This document shows, in pieces, positions 1 to 6,834 of a stretch of 6,981 nt of DNA. The translations under genes were made by a program, and so were the position numbers. Origin of the DNA: Pseudomonadota bacterium (GTDB lineage: Bacteria > Pseudomonadota > Alphaproteobacteria > UBA8366 > JADFVY01); assembly GCA_015222795.1 (NCBI GenBank), contig JADFVY010000081.1:1-6981 (forward strand), given 5' to 3'. A model generated the notes under the pieces. That model worked only from the letters and a program-made list of their open reading frames with translations, was not told where the DNA came from and did no database searches. Within the stretch, counting starts at the first letter, position 1, and the number at the start of each line of letters is the position of its first letter.

Positions 1-900
1 ACCCAGTATCGCGTTCAACTCGTCCGCCAGGGTCCGCGCGTCTGCGTATTCCAGCGAGAAAAGGCCGAAGGACATGCCTGACAGCCAGTTCACATCGAAA
101 ATTTCGACCGCCTCCAGCAGGGCCGCCAGTTCGAAACGGGTTCCGCCCAGCATGATGACATTGCGGGTCTCGTCCACATGCAGGACGCCGCCCTCACGCG
201 CGATCGGCCGCAGGGTCTCCGCCATCTGGGCCGCGCTGACATAATAGAGCGGCACCACCTGGATCCCGTATGCCTCGCCGTTTGTCGCGCCCGACATGCC
301 CAGGCGGATCGCGGTGTTCCCGCGGGCCGCCCCCTGCAGCGGCTGCACCCGGTACAGGCCGCCTTCGCGCACCAGGGCCACGCCATGCATCCGCAGGATC
401 GTTTCCAGGGTCGGCAGAAGGGCTTCGCGCGGCACCGGCCGGCCGCTCTGGACGGTGACCAGACCCTGAACCTCCTCGGAGACCGTGTAGTTGACGCCGA
501 GAATACCGCCAAGAGTCGCCTTCATCACCTCGCGGATGTCGGCATCGACGAAATTCAGGGTAACGTCGCCGCCTTCGGCGACGGTCGCCAGGGCTTTCGA
601 TTTGCGGGGGCGTCCGACCGCGCTGCCCTTGCCCTTGAATATCTCGTAACGCTGTTCGGGCGTCAGGTCCGTGGGGCCTGCGGCGGCGCCATCCGGTTGT
701 TCCGCATCGGTTGCCGGGGGCTGTTCCGCGGGCGGCAAATCGGGCCTTGCTTCTTCGGGTTGTTCCTGTTTTCGGGGCGTTTCCGACTTGATGCCCTCCG
801 ACTCCGACAGACGGGTGCAGCCGGCAAGTAGCAAGAGCACCGCGCAAAGCACGGCGCCCGGGACAACAATTTGTCGCCGCCCCTTTATCGCTCTCCCCAT
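1..900 (-). CDS. gspD: Type II secretion secretin GspD, N-terminal part, predicted lipoprotein (partial)
   Basis: This is the outer-membrane channel subunit of the T2SS, through which folded periplasmic proteins leave the cell. The frame runs from ATG at 900-898 to the window edge, giving 300 residues without the C-terminal barrel. Residues 1-10 are basic, 11-27 hydrophobic, and the segment ends in a lipobox (L25-A26-G27-C28), so Cys28 should be lipidated; Thr at +2 does not signal inner-membrane retention. Residues 29 to about 85 form a Pro/Glu/Ala-rich linker. An N0 domain follows at about 112-190 (motif NFVDADIREV at 116-125), then an N1 domain at about 211-276 (IQVVPLYYVSAAQMAETL and a VDETRN...LGG stretch) and the start of N2. 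The start is fixed by a GGAGGG site 8 nt upstream. An in-frame ATG at 933 would add 11 residues but lacks a good site. It is transcribed divergently from the other gsp genes. The family is clear; the lipoprotein status is inferred from the motif. Confidence 0.93.
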   Translation of the reverse strand, partial: MGRAIKGRRQIVVPGAVLCAVLLLLAGCTRLSESEGIKSETPRKQEQPEEARPDLPPAEQPPATDAEQPDGAAAGPTDLTPEQRYEIFKGKGSAVGRPRKSKALATVAEGGDVTLNFVDADIREVMKATLGGILGVNYTVSEEVQGLVTVQSGRPVPREALLPTLETILRMHGVALVREGGLYRVQPLQGAARGNTAIRLGMSGATNGEAYGIQVVPLYYVSAAQMAETLRPIAREGGVLHVDETRNVIMLGGTRFELAALLEAVEIFDVNWLSGMSFGLFSLEYADARTLADELNAILG

Positions 901-908
901 TCCGTCAT

Positions 909-914
909 CCCTCC
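909..914 (-). promoter_or_regulatory. Ribosome binding site of gspD
   Basis: On the minus strand this reads GGAGGG, a near-consensus Shine-Dalgarno sequence 8 nt before the ATG at 900-898. It favours that start over the in-frame ATG at 933-931, which is directly preceded by a TAA stop and a poorer upstream match. The chosen start also puts a short basic segment directly before the hydrophobic signal sequence. Confidence 0.75.
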
Positions 915-987
915 ATGCGGTGGCCGGTTCCATTTATTCTGTCCCGGCGCTAAACTGGCCCCTGACGAAACCAGTTTTGGTAATTCA

Positions 988-1016
988 ATTTTAAGTCTCA
1001 CGATTTATCAGAACAA
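988..1016 (-). promoter_or_regulatory. Candidate sigma-70-type promoter for gspD
   Basis: Read on the minus strand, TTGTTC (1016-1011) and TAAAAT (993-988) are separated by exactly 17 bases. The -10 matches TATAAT at 5 of 6 positions; the -35 keeps the TTG core but only 3 of 6 positions. Transcription would begin near 981, giving a 5' leader of about 80 nt before the gspD start. This is a pattern match in AT-rich DNA, where chance matches are common. Confidence 0.35.
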
Positions 1017-1106
1017 ACGGTTAGCATTTATGCGAGAATTGTTGAACAGAATTTTGATAATATTCGCTTTATCGGTCTTTACGGATGATTTAAACCGGAT
1101 AACAGA

Positions 1107-1868
1107 ATGATCGGAAATTATTGGATCGGCTGGGTTTGGGCGATAATTGCCGCCCCGTTCATCGGCAGCTTCCTGGGCGTGCTGATTCAGCGGCTGCCTG
1201 CGGGCATGCCCGTTGCATGGGCGCGCTCGGCCTGTCCCCATTGCGACCGGCGGTTGTCGGCGGCCGATCTGTTTCCGGTGGCGAGCTGGCTTTTGTCCAG
1301 CGGGCGATGCCGGTACTGCGCCACGCCGCTCGGCATGTTCTATCCGGGGATCGAGATCGCGGCGCTGGCCGTGGCGGTCTGGGCGGCGGCCGCCTTGCCC
1401 GACCCATTGTTGATCTGGGCCGGTTGCTTGCTCGGCTGGTCGCTTCTCGCAGCCGCGACCGTCGACTCTCGTCATCTGATTCTGCCCGACATTCTCGTCC
1501 TGCCGCTGATACCGGCCGGAATCCTCCTGCATGCCTGGATCGCGCCGGGTCAATGGACCGACAACCTGGTCGGCGCCCTGATCGGGTTCGCCCTGTTCGC
1601 CGTGATTTCCCTGGCCTATCGCGGAATGCGCCGACGCGAGGGGTTGGGGCTGGGCGATGCGAAGTTGCTGGCCGCCGCGGGGGCTTGGGTCGGCTGGGTC
1701 GGCTTGCCAAGCGTGGTCCTGCTGGGTGCGATTTTCGGTCTGGCGACGGCCCTGGTCCTGCGGATGACGGGGCGCAACGTAGGACGCGTGACCGAGCTTC
1801 CCTTCGGGCCGGCGCTCGCGCTGGCGTTCTGGCTGGTCTGGCTTTACGGCCCGCTGGTTCCGGCGTAA
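1107..1868 (+). CDS. gspO: Prepilin peptidase / N-methyltransferase GspO (PilD family, A24)
   Basis: This inner-membrane aspartic protease removes the leader of type IV prepilin-like proteins on the cytoplasmic side and methylates the new N-terminus; its substrates here would be GspG, H, I, J and K. The protein has 253 residues. It opens with a membrane segment holding the family motif GSFLGVLIQRLP (20-31), followed by the two zinc-binding CxxC pairs of the N-terminal domain, C43-C46 and C68-C71. The peptidase half carries the catalytic aspartates D120 (VDSRHLILPD) and D184 (GLGLGDAKLL). Their spacing of 64 residues matches TcpJ-type enzymes (D125/D189). Several further hydrophobic helices fit a polytopic membrane protein. 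An in-frame TGA at 1086-1088 leaves ATG 1107 as the first ATG; a weak GGA lies 7 nt upstream. It is the first gene of the plus-strand operon and all key residues are present. Confidence 0.94.
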   Translation: MIGNYWIGWVWAIIAAPFIGSFLGVLIQRLPAGMPVAWARSACPHCDRRLSAADLFPVASWLLSSGRCRYCATPLGMFYPGIEIAALAVAVWAAAALPDPLLIWAGCLLGWSLLAAATVDSRHLILPDILVLPLIPAGILLHAWIAPGQWTDNLVGALIGFALFAVISLAYRGMRRREGLGLGDAKLLAAAGAWVGWVGLPSVVLLGAIFGLATALVLRMTGRNVGRVTELPFGPALALAFWLVWLYGPLVPA

Positions 1869-1881
1869 AGGTTGGTTGGAC

Positions 1882-3615
1882 ATGGCTGACATGACCTCAT
1901 TCGACAACGGTGGCGTCCCGGAAAACGAACAGCCGGAGTCGCGCGATTTCATGCGCGATCTGGCGCAACGCCTGGTTGAGGCGGGAAAACTGCAGCCATC
2001 GGGCCTGGACCGCGCGTTGCGCGTTAACGAGGAAACCGGCGAGACTCTGGCCAGCGCCCTTACCAAGCTGGGCCTGGTCTCGGAAATCGACCTGGCCGCG
2101 GCTTACGCCGACGCGCTTGGCCTGAAGCTTTTGACGCGCACGGATTTTCCCGCCGAGCCCCTGTTCGAGGACCGGTTGAGCTTCCGCTTTCTGCAGCAGG
2201 CGCGCGTCGTGCCGATCGGACAGGGACCGGATGGCGCGGTGCTCGCCATGGCCGACCCGCTGGACCGGTTTGCGATCGACGCGGTGCGCATGGCGGCCGG
2301 CACGCCGGTCGAAGTCCGCGTCGCGACACCGGCCGATATCGAGGCGGCGCTGCACAGCCTCTATGACGGGGGCGGGGAGGGGCCCGCAGGGATTGCGGGC
2401 GAAGATGGCGGCGTGGATGCCGAGGCCGATGTCGAACGTCTTCGCGACCTTGCCAGCGAGGCGCCGGTCATCAGGCTGGTAAACCGGATGATCGAGCGCG
2501 CGGTCGAACAGCGCGCTTCCGATATTCATATCGAACCGTTCGAAGGACGGCTGCGGGTGCGCTATCGCGTGGACGGCGTGCTGGGCGAGGCCGAATCCCC
2601 CGCAGAAAGGCTGGCCGCGGCCATCGTCTCGCGCATCAAGATCATGGCCCGCCTTAACATCGCCGAACGCCGCCTGCCGCAGGACGGCCGGATCAAGGTG
2701 GTAGTGCGCGGCAATGAATTCGACCTTCGCGTCTCGACCACGCCAAGCCTGCATGGCGAAAGCGTCGTGATGCGTATCCTGGACCGCGACGGCGCGGTGC
2801 TCGATTTCAAGACGCTTGGTTTCCTCGACGATACCCTGAAGTCCTATTTGGGGGCGCTCGAGCGGCCGCATGGGATTCTGCTGGTGACCGGCCCGACCGG
2901 CAGCGGCAAGACCACCACGCTCTATACGTCGCTGCTACGGCTCAATTCCCCGGAACGGAAAATTCTTACCGTCGAGGACCCGGTGGAATACCAACTGGAC
3001 GGCGTGCTGCAGGTCCAGGTCAAACCGGAGATCGAGTTGACCTTCGCCCGCGCCTTGCGGTCTTTCCTGCGCCAGGATCCCGATATCCTTATGATCGGCG
3101 AAATCCGAGACCTCGAGACGGCGCAGATCGGCGTGCAGGCGGCGCTGACCGGCCATCTCGTGCTTTCCACCCTTCATACCAACGATGCCGCGGGCGCGAT
3201 CGCGCGCCTGATGGATATGGGGGTGCCGGATTATCTGCTGACGTCCACAATCAACGGCGTTGCCGCGCAGCGCCTCGTGCGCAAGCTTTGCCCCCATTGC
3301 CGGGAGGCCACCCAGCCGGACGCCGAACTGCTGGAACGTCTCGGCGTCGGGGACGACGCGCCGCGGGTGCTCTATCACCCCACGGGATGCGACAAGTGCA
3401 ACGGGACCGGTTATTCCGGCCGATGCGCATTGCTTGAAGTGCTGGTCATGGACGATGCTCTGCGCAGGCTGGTGCTGCAGCGGGCCGATGCCCGCGAAAT
3501 CGAAAAAGCGGCCATCGAGGGCGGCATGCGGACTCTTTACCGCGACGGCCTGCGCAAGGCGGCCGAAGGGATCACCAGCATCGAAGAGGTGCTGCGCGTG
3601 ACCTGGGACGGGTAG
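1882..3615 (+). CDS. gspE: Type II secretion assembly ATPase GspE
   Basis: GspE is the cytoplasmic hexameric ATPase that powers pseudopilus assembly, docked to the inner membrane through GspL and GspF. From ATG 1882 it has 577 residues. An N1E/MshEN-like domain spans about 15-150, followed by a Gly/Glu/Asp-rich linker (about 162-182). The N2E domain begins near 187 and includes DIHIEP at 214-219. The RecA-like domain has Walker A GPTGSGKT (337-344), an Asp box (VEDPVEY), Walker B LMIGEIRD with Glu407, and a His box around H425-H432. The zinc-binding tetracysteine element typical of T2SS ATPases is intact: C470/C473 and C503/C506. The start is uncertain by two codons: TTG 1876 is in frame, but ATG 1882 with AAGG about 10 nt upstream is preferred. 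It begins 13 bases after gspO. No truncation or lost catalytic residue is seen. Confidence 0.96.
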   Translation: MADMTSFDNGGVPENEQPESRDFMRDLAQRLVEAGKLQPSGLDRALRVNEETGETLASALTKLGLVSEIDLAAAYADALGLKLLTRTDFPAEPLFEDRLSFRFLQQARVVPIGQGPDGAVLAMADPLDRFAIDAVRMAAGTPVEVRVATPADIEAALHSLYDGGGEGPAGIAGEDGGVDAEADVERLRDLASEAPVIRLVNRMIERAVEQRASDIHIEPFEGRLRVRYRVDGVLGEAESPAERLAAAIVSRIKIMARLNIAERRLPQDGRIKVVVRGNEFDLRVSTTPSLHGESVVMRILDRDGAVLDFKTLGFLDDTLKSYLGALERPHGILLVTGPTGSGKTTTLYTSLLRLNSPERKILTVEDPVEYQLDGVLQVQVKPEIELTFARALRSFLRQDPDILMIGEIRDLETAQIGVQAALTGHLVLSTLHTNDAAGAIARLMDMGVPDYLLTSTINGVAAQRLVRKLCPHCREATQPDAELLERLGVGDDAPRVLYHPTGCDKCNGTGYSGRCALLEVLVMDDALRRLVLQRADAREIEKAAIEGGMRTLYRDGLRKAAEGITSIEEVLRVTWDG

Positions 3616-3623
3616 GCCATATC

Positions 3624-4838
3624 ATGCCAAGCTTTCGATACAGGGCGGTAAGCGCCGGAGGCGAGACGGTCGAGGGGTCGATGGAGGCCGCCGACCGGTC
3701 CATTGTCGTCGAAAAGCTGCGTGGCCAGGGGCATTTTCCCCTGAAAGTCGAGGAAGGGAGCGCGAGTGGGCAGAGTATATTGCACCGCGATCTCTTCGGA
3801 ACGAGCCGGATCGCCCTGCGCGACATCACCGTCGCGACCCGCGAGCTTTCGACCCTGTTGAAGGCCGGACTGCCGCTAGACCGCGCGCTACGCGTCCTGA
3901 TTGACGTAGCGGACGTAACGGCGGTCCGCGAAATACAGTCGCGCATACTTGAAAGAGTCCAGGGCGGCGCCTCGCTGGCCGACGCCATCGAGGAAGAAGG
4001 CCGCGCTTTTCCATCTTTCTATGCGGGCATGGTCCGTGCGGGCGAAGCCGGCGGTTCGCTGCATGACGTGTTGGTCCGGCTGGCCGACTTCATGGAACGG
4101 ATACAGGCGCTTCGCGAAAGCGTCCGTTCGGCGCTGATCTATCCCGCCATTCTGATGACCATGGCAGTCCTTACCGTGATCGTGATGTTCGGCCTGGTGC
4201 TGCCCCAGTTCCGGCCCCTGTTCGAGGATATGGGCGATGCCCTGCCGCTGCTGACCCGTATTTTCCTGGTGGTCGGCGACGCCGTTCAGGCCTGGTGGTG
4301 GGCGGGCGCCCTGGTCATTGCGCTGGCCGTTCTTCTGTTTCGGCGCGCCCTCAAGGATCCGGCCTTTCGCCTGCGCTGGGATATCTGGAAACTCGGTATT
4401 CCGCTCGCCGGCGACCTGTTGCGAAAAATCGAAACCGCGCGCTTCGCCCATACGATGGCGATGCTGCTGCATGGCGGCCAGCCGTTGCTGGAGGCTCTGG
4501 CCATCGTCCGCGACGTTGTCGGCAACAGCGCCCTTCGCCAGGCGCTGAGCGGGATAACCGAACGGCTGCGCCAGGGGCAGGGCCTCGCCGCGCCGCTCGC
4601 CGAATGCGGACTTTTCCCCTCGCTCGCGGTTCATCTCGTTCGGGTCGGCGAGGAGAGCGGACAGCTTGAAGCCATGCTCGAACAAATCGCCATCACTTAT
4701 GACCGGGAGGTCCAGGAAGCGACCAAGCGGCTCATGGCGCTGCTCGTGCCCCTGCTGACCGTCGGTCTGGGCGTTGTCATCGCAATTATCATCGCATCTG
4801 TTCTGGGAGCATTCCTCAGTGTCAATGAAATCGTCTGA
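3624..4838 (+). CDS. gspF: Type II secretion inner-membrane platform protein GspF
   Basis: GspF is the polytopic inner-membrane protein that couples GspE ATPase motion to extraction and assembly of pseudopilins. It has 404 residues, the usual family length. The N-terminal cytoplasmic part begins with the family pattern FRYRAVSAGGE. Two copies of the T2SSF domain follow: the first has LLKAGLPLDRAL near 78-89, the second the parallel LLHGGQPLLEAL near 281-292, each with a matching GE(A/E)(G/S)G motif later (RAGEAGGSL and RVGEESGQL). Three membrane segments are visible at about 173-196, 223-241 and 370-397; the last ends close to the C-terminus, as in other GspF proteins. It starts 8 nt after the gspE stop, with TAGG overlapping that stop as a weak ribosome site, so translation may be coupled. 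Its last codons overlap the chosen gspG start. Confidence 0.96.
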   Translation: MPSFRYRAVSAGGETVEGSMEAADRSIVVEKLRGQGHFPLKVEEGSASGQSILHRDLFGTSRIALRDITVATRELSTLLKAGLPLDRALRVLIDVADVTAVREIQSRILERVQGGASLADAIEEEGRAFPSFYAGMVRAGEAGGSLHDVLVRLADFMERIQALRESVRSALIYPAILMTMAVLTVIVMFGLVLPQFRPLFEDMGDALPLLTRIFLVVGDAVQAWWWAGALVIALAVLLFRRALKDPAFRLRWDIWKLGIPLAGDLLRKIETARFAHTMAMLLHGGQPLLEALAIVRDVVGNSALRQALSGITERLRQGQGLAAPLAECGLFPSLAVHLVRVGEESGQLEAMLEQIAITYDREVQEATKRLMALLVPLLTVGLGVVIAIIIASVLGAFLSVNEIV

Positions 4839-5301
4839 AAATTATGTGCGCGCCTTGATGCGCAGAATCCGCCGGCCGGCGCGAAGCCGCCCATGTGGCA
4901 GCCGTGGCGTCACCCTTATGGAACTGCTGGTGGTGCTGGCCATTATCGCAATCATCTCCACGATCGCCGTGCCCACCATAATGAACCAGTTCGCCAAAGC
5001 GAAGGTGCGGACCGCGGCGGTTCAGGTCCAGCAGTTTGGGACGATTCTCGATATGTACCGGCTGGATGTAGGCAGATACCCGTCGACGACGGAAGGCATG
5101 GAGGCCCTGATGACCGCGCCGCCAGGCGTCGACCGGTGGGCCGGCCCCTATCTCCAGAATCGCGCGGCGCTGACCGATCCCTGGGGCAATCCCTACGAAT
5201 ACCGGACCCCCGGCGACCACGGCGATTACGACCTGTGGTCGAACGGCGCCGACGGCGTCTCGGGCGGCGAGGAAAGGGACGCGGATATCACGAACTGGTA
5301 G
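4825..5301 (+). CDS. gspG: Major pseudopilin GspG
   Basis: GspG is the main subunit of the periplasmic pseudopilus. The protein has 158 residues from ATG 4825. The prepilin site lies at residues 25-28 (GSRG), followed by V29-TLMELLVVLAII. Glu is present at +5, but +1 is Val instead of the usual Phe. After the hydrophobic helix come the family segment for Tyr/Arg-rich pilin packing (VGRYPSTTEGMEAL) and the C-terminal block DPWGNPYEYR (118-127) leading to DYDLWSNGADG (134-144), the region that binds calcium in characterised GspG proteins. The start is uncertain. ATG 4825 overlaps gspF by 14 bases and gives a 28-residue leader; ATG 4858 gives a 17-residue leader and 147 residues, nearer the usual size. 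Neither has a clear ribosome site. The mature protein (130 residues) is the same either way. Confidence 0.94.
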   Translation: MKSSENYVRALMRRIRRPARSRPCGSRGVTLMELLVVLAIIAIISTIAVPTIMNQFAKAKVRTAAVQVQQFGTILDMYRLDVGRYPSTTEGMEALMTAPPGVDRWAGPYLQNRAALTDPWGNPYEYRTPGDHGDYDLWSNGADGVSGGEERDADITNW

Positions 5302-5304
5302 GGA
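5300..5304 (+). promoter_or_regulatory. Ribosome binding site of gspH (supports a GTG start)
   Basis: AGGGA overlaps the gspG stop codon (TAG 5299-5301) and lies 6 nt before GTG 5311. That same TAG is in frame with gspH, so no earlier start is possible. The site therefore supports GTG 5311 and the very short four-residue leader of GspH. Confidence 0.65.
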
Positions 5305-5310
5305 AAACCT

Positions 5311-5745
5311 GTGTCTCGCGGATACACATTGTTCGAGGTCCTGGTGACGCTGGCCATCGTCGGCATGGTGCTGGCCGCCGTTCCCCTTGTGGCGGGTGGG
5401 CCGCGGCCCGGCGCCGAGGCGCGCGCGGCGGCGATCGAGATTGCTTCGGCGCTGCGGCAGACCAGAAGCGAGGCCATCGCCGGCTTCCGTAGCGAGACCT
5501 TCATTCTCGACATCGAACGCGGCGTCTACCGGGCGGGCTCGATCCGGCCCGAGGCGGCGCTTCCCGAGGGCATGGAATTCTCTCTCTATACGGCGCGGTC
5601 CGAGCTTGAGGACGAAAACACGGGCCGTATCCGGTTCTTCCCAGACGGCAGCGCGACAGGCGGCAGGGTGACGCTGGCCAGTGGCGGGCATAGCTACGTG
5701 GTCGCGGTGGACTGGCTGACCGGCGCGGTCGGGCTGGAGCAGTGA
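5311..5745 (+). CDS. gspH: Minor pseudopilin GspH
   Basis: GspH is a minor pseudopilin thought to sit at the junction between the GspG fibre and the GspI/J/K tip. The protein has 144 residues, starting at GTG 5311. It begins MSRG followed directly by YTLFEVLVTLAIVGMVLA, so the leader is only four residues and +1 is Tyr; the conserved Glu is at +5. The globular part contains the GspH-type stretch EARAAAIEIASALRQTRSEA and, near the C-terminus, IRFFPDGSATGGRVTL, a hallmark of the GspH/FimT fold. The in-frame TAG of gspG at 5299 rules out a longer leader. An AGGGA site lies 6 nt upstream. The gene follows gspG by 9 bases and precedes gspI by one base. GspH versus a FimT-like pseudopilin is settled by position between gspG and gspI. 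Confidence 0.9.
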   Translation: MSRGYTLFEVLVTLAIVGMVLAAVPLVAGGPRPGAEARAAAIEIASALRQTRSEAIAGFRSETFILDIERGVYRAGSIRPEAALPEGMEFSLYTARSELEDENTGRIRFFPDGSATGGRVTLASGGHSYVVAVDWLTGAVGLEQ

Positions 5746-5746
5746 G

Positions 5747-6139
5747 ATGAGGACGCTATCGCGGATCAGCCGCGGCTTCACCTTGATCGAGGTGCTTGTC
5801 GCCTTCCTAATCCTAGCTTTTTCGTTGGGCGCCCTGTTCAGCCTGTTTTCTGGATCGCTGCGGTCGGTGCGCCAGGGTGAGGATTATGCCCACGCCGCCG
5901 CGCTGGCGCGCGCACAACTGGCCCGGGTTGACGCGGACGGCATCGACGGGCAGGGGATCGAGGCCGGCGAGACGGAAGACGGATACCGCTGGCGAATGGA
6001 GTTCGCGCCGCTGCCGGATCCGGCGGCGCAATCCGGCGACGGGAATTTCGAGCCGCTGGCGGTGACCGTGACCGTTTCATGGGGCGCGCTGGACAACCGG
6101 TCGGTGGCGCTTTCTACCGTCAGGCTGGCGCGCCGATGA
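5747..6139 (+). CDS. gspI: Minor pseudopilin GspI
   Basis: GspI is a minor pseudopilin that forms the pseudopilus tip complex with GspJ and GspK. The protein has 130 residues. The leader MRTLSRISRG (10 residues) is followed by the canonical FTLIEVLVAFLILAFSLGAL helix, with Phe at +1 and Glu at +5. The motif ALARAQLARV in the helix after the membrane segment and the beta-strand block LAVTVTVSW near the C-terminus match the GspI family, as does the small size. The start ATG lies one base after the gspH stop and has GGAG at 5736-5739, 7 nt upstream. The 3' end overlaps gspJ as ATGA (6136-6139), a normal sign of translational coupling. Confidence 0.93.
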   Translation: MRTLSRISRGFTLIEVLVAFLILAFSLGALFSLFSGSLRSVRQGEDYAHAAALARAQLARVDADGIDGQGIEAGETEDGYRWRMEFAPLPDPAAQSGDGNFEPLAVTVTVSWGALDNRSVALSTVRLARR

Positions 6140-6834
6140 CGCCGCGCCGCCACAACGGGACGCCCCGGGCCCCGGCGGGCTTTACGCTGCTGGAATTGCT
6201 GGTGGCGTTATTGCTGCTGGGGATGATCTCGACCATGGCGCTGGGCGGGGTCCGGCTGGGTGCGCGGACTTGGGAGACGGTTGCGGCGAAAACCGGCGCG
6301 AACGGCAGAATGCAGACGGTCCGGGCCTTTCTGGCGCGCGAACTGGCGCAGGCGGTTCCGGTTCGTGTTACCGATCGTGGCGGCGAGACGCGGCTGGCCT
6401 ACCAGGGAGATCGCGAGTCACTCATCTTCGTGGCGCCGCTGGCCCCGCATTTCGGGCTCGGTGGCTTTCAGCGCCTGGAACTCTTCATTGCCGATGACGA
6501 CCCCGCCGCCGGGAAACATCTGATCCTGAATCGCCGCCTGTTCCACCGTGACGACGAGCTGGATGCGGCGGCGGAGGACGACGACGACGAAATCCACCTG
6601 TTGCTGGACGGCATCGAGGAGGTGGAATTCGCCTATCGTGAAGGCGGGCGGGACGGTGGCGCCTGGTCGTCCGATTGGCGCGACCGCGATGAACTGCCGG
6701 CGCTGGTGCGGCTGCGCGTCACCTTCAGGGGTGGGCGCAAGGCCGTCTGGCCCGACCTGCTGGTAGCCCGGCGGATTACCACGCAGCCGGGCTGCCTGCC
6801 GGCGGAGGCGGGTGCGGGATGCCGGAACCGGTGA
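6136..6834 (+). CDS. gspJ: Minor pseudopilin GspJ
   Basis: GspJ is a minor pseudopilin that pairs with GspI and GspK at the pseudopilus tip. The protein has 232 residues from ATG 6136, which overlaps the gspI stop as ATGA. The leader is 15 residues, ending in PAG, then FTLLELLVALLLLGMIST with Phe +1 and Glu +5. The family pattern after the helix (RTWETV, then VRAFLARELAQAVPV) and the late block LLDGIEEVEFAYREGG...W...LPALVRLRVTF are typical of GspJ. Two features stand out: an acidic run at 139-152 (10 of 14 residues Asp/Glu) before the conserved block, and a C-terminal tail with Cys220 and Cys229 that could form a periplasmic disulfide. An upstream in-frame ATG at 6079 lies deep inside gspI and lacks support. 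A purine-rich AGG 11 nt upstream is a weak ribosome site, so coupling to gspI is likely. Confidence 0.93.
   Translation: MTPRRHNGTPRAPAGFTLLELLVALLLLGMISTMALGGVRLGARTWETVAAKTGANGRMQTVRAFLARELAQAVPVRVTDRGGETRLAYQGDRESLIFVAPLAPHFGLGGFQRLELFIADDDPAAGKHLILNRRLFHRDDELDAAAEDDDDEIHLLLDGIEEVEFAYREGGRDGGAWSSDWRDRDELPALVRLRVTFRGGRKAVWPDLLVARRITTQPGCLPAEAGAGCRNR

Larger units (their letters stand above)
901..1106. promoter_or_regulatory. AT-rich divergent promoter region between gspD and gspO
   Basis: This 206-bp spacer separates the two divergently read arms of the locus and must hold the promoters for both. By hand count, positions 981-1080 contain 30 G/C in 100, against clearly GC-rich flanking genes. 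For the minus strand a plausible -35/-10 pair is listed separately. For the plus strand the best candidate is an extended -10 (TG at 1055-1056, then TAATAT at 1058-1063) without a good -35. I see no convincing operator, only short imperfect inverted repeats of the kind expected in AT-rich DNA. No small ORF here looks real. Confidence 0.6.

Noticed and set aside
178..831. Plus-strand open frame (217 codons) opposite gspD
   Set aside because: It is the antisense shadow of the GspD linker, N0 and N1 coding region, with no motif of its own.
901..933. Upstream ATG at 933 as an alternative gspD start
   Set aside because: It would add 11 residues before the basic segment of the signal sequence and has a poorer ribosome site than ATG 900, which has GGAGGG at 8 nt.
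1055..1063. Extended -10-like TGATAATAT as a plus-strand promoter for gspO
   Set aside because: It was not called as a separate feature because no reasonable -35 lies 16-18 bases upstream, and AT-rich DNA yields such matches by chance.
1008..2066. Long minus-strand open frame (352 codons) opposite gspO and the start of gspE
   Set aside because: It lies antisense to a gene with all PilD-family catalytic residues. Its translation is rich in Arg, Gln, Pro and Gly without recognisable domains, as expected of a shadow frame in GC-rich DNA.
1897..2871. Minus-strand open frame (324 codons) inside gspE
   Set aside because: It is antisense to a conserved ATPase and has no family motif; stop codons are rare in GC-rich antisense frames.
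4774..4824. ATG 4774 as the gspG start
   Set aside because: It lies well inside gspF and would give a 45-residue leader; ATG 4825 or 4858 fits prepilin leaders better.
4822..5781. Minus-strand open frame (319 codons) spanning gspG, gspH and the start of gspI
   Set aside because: It covers three separate pseudopilin genes on the other strand and has no recognisable domain or ribosome site.
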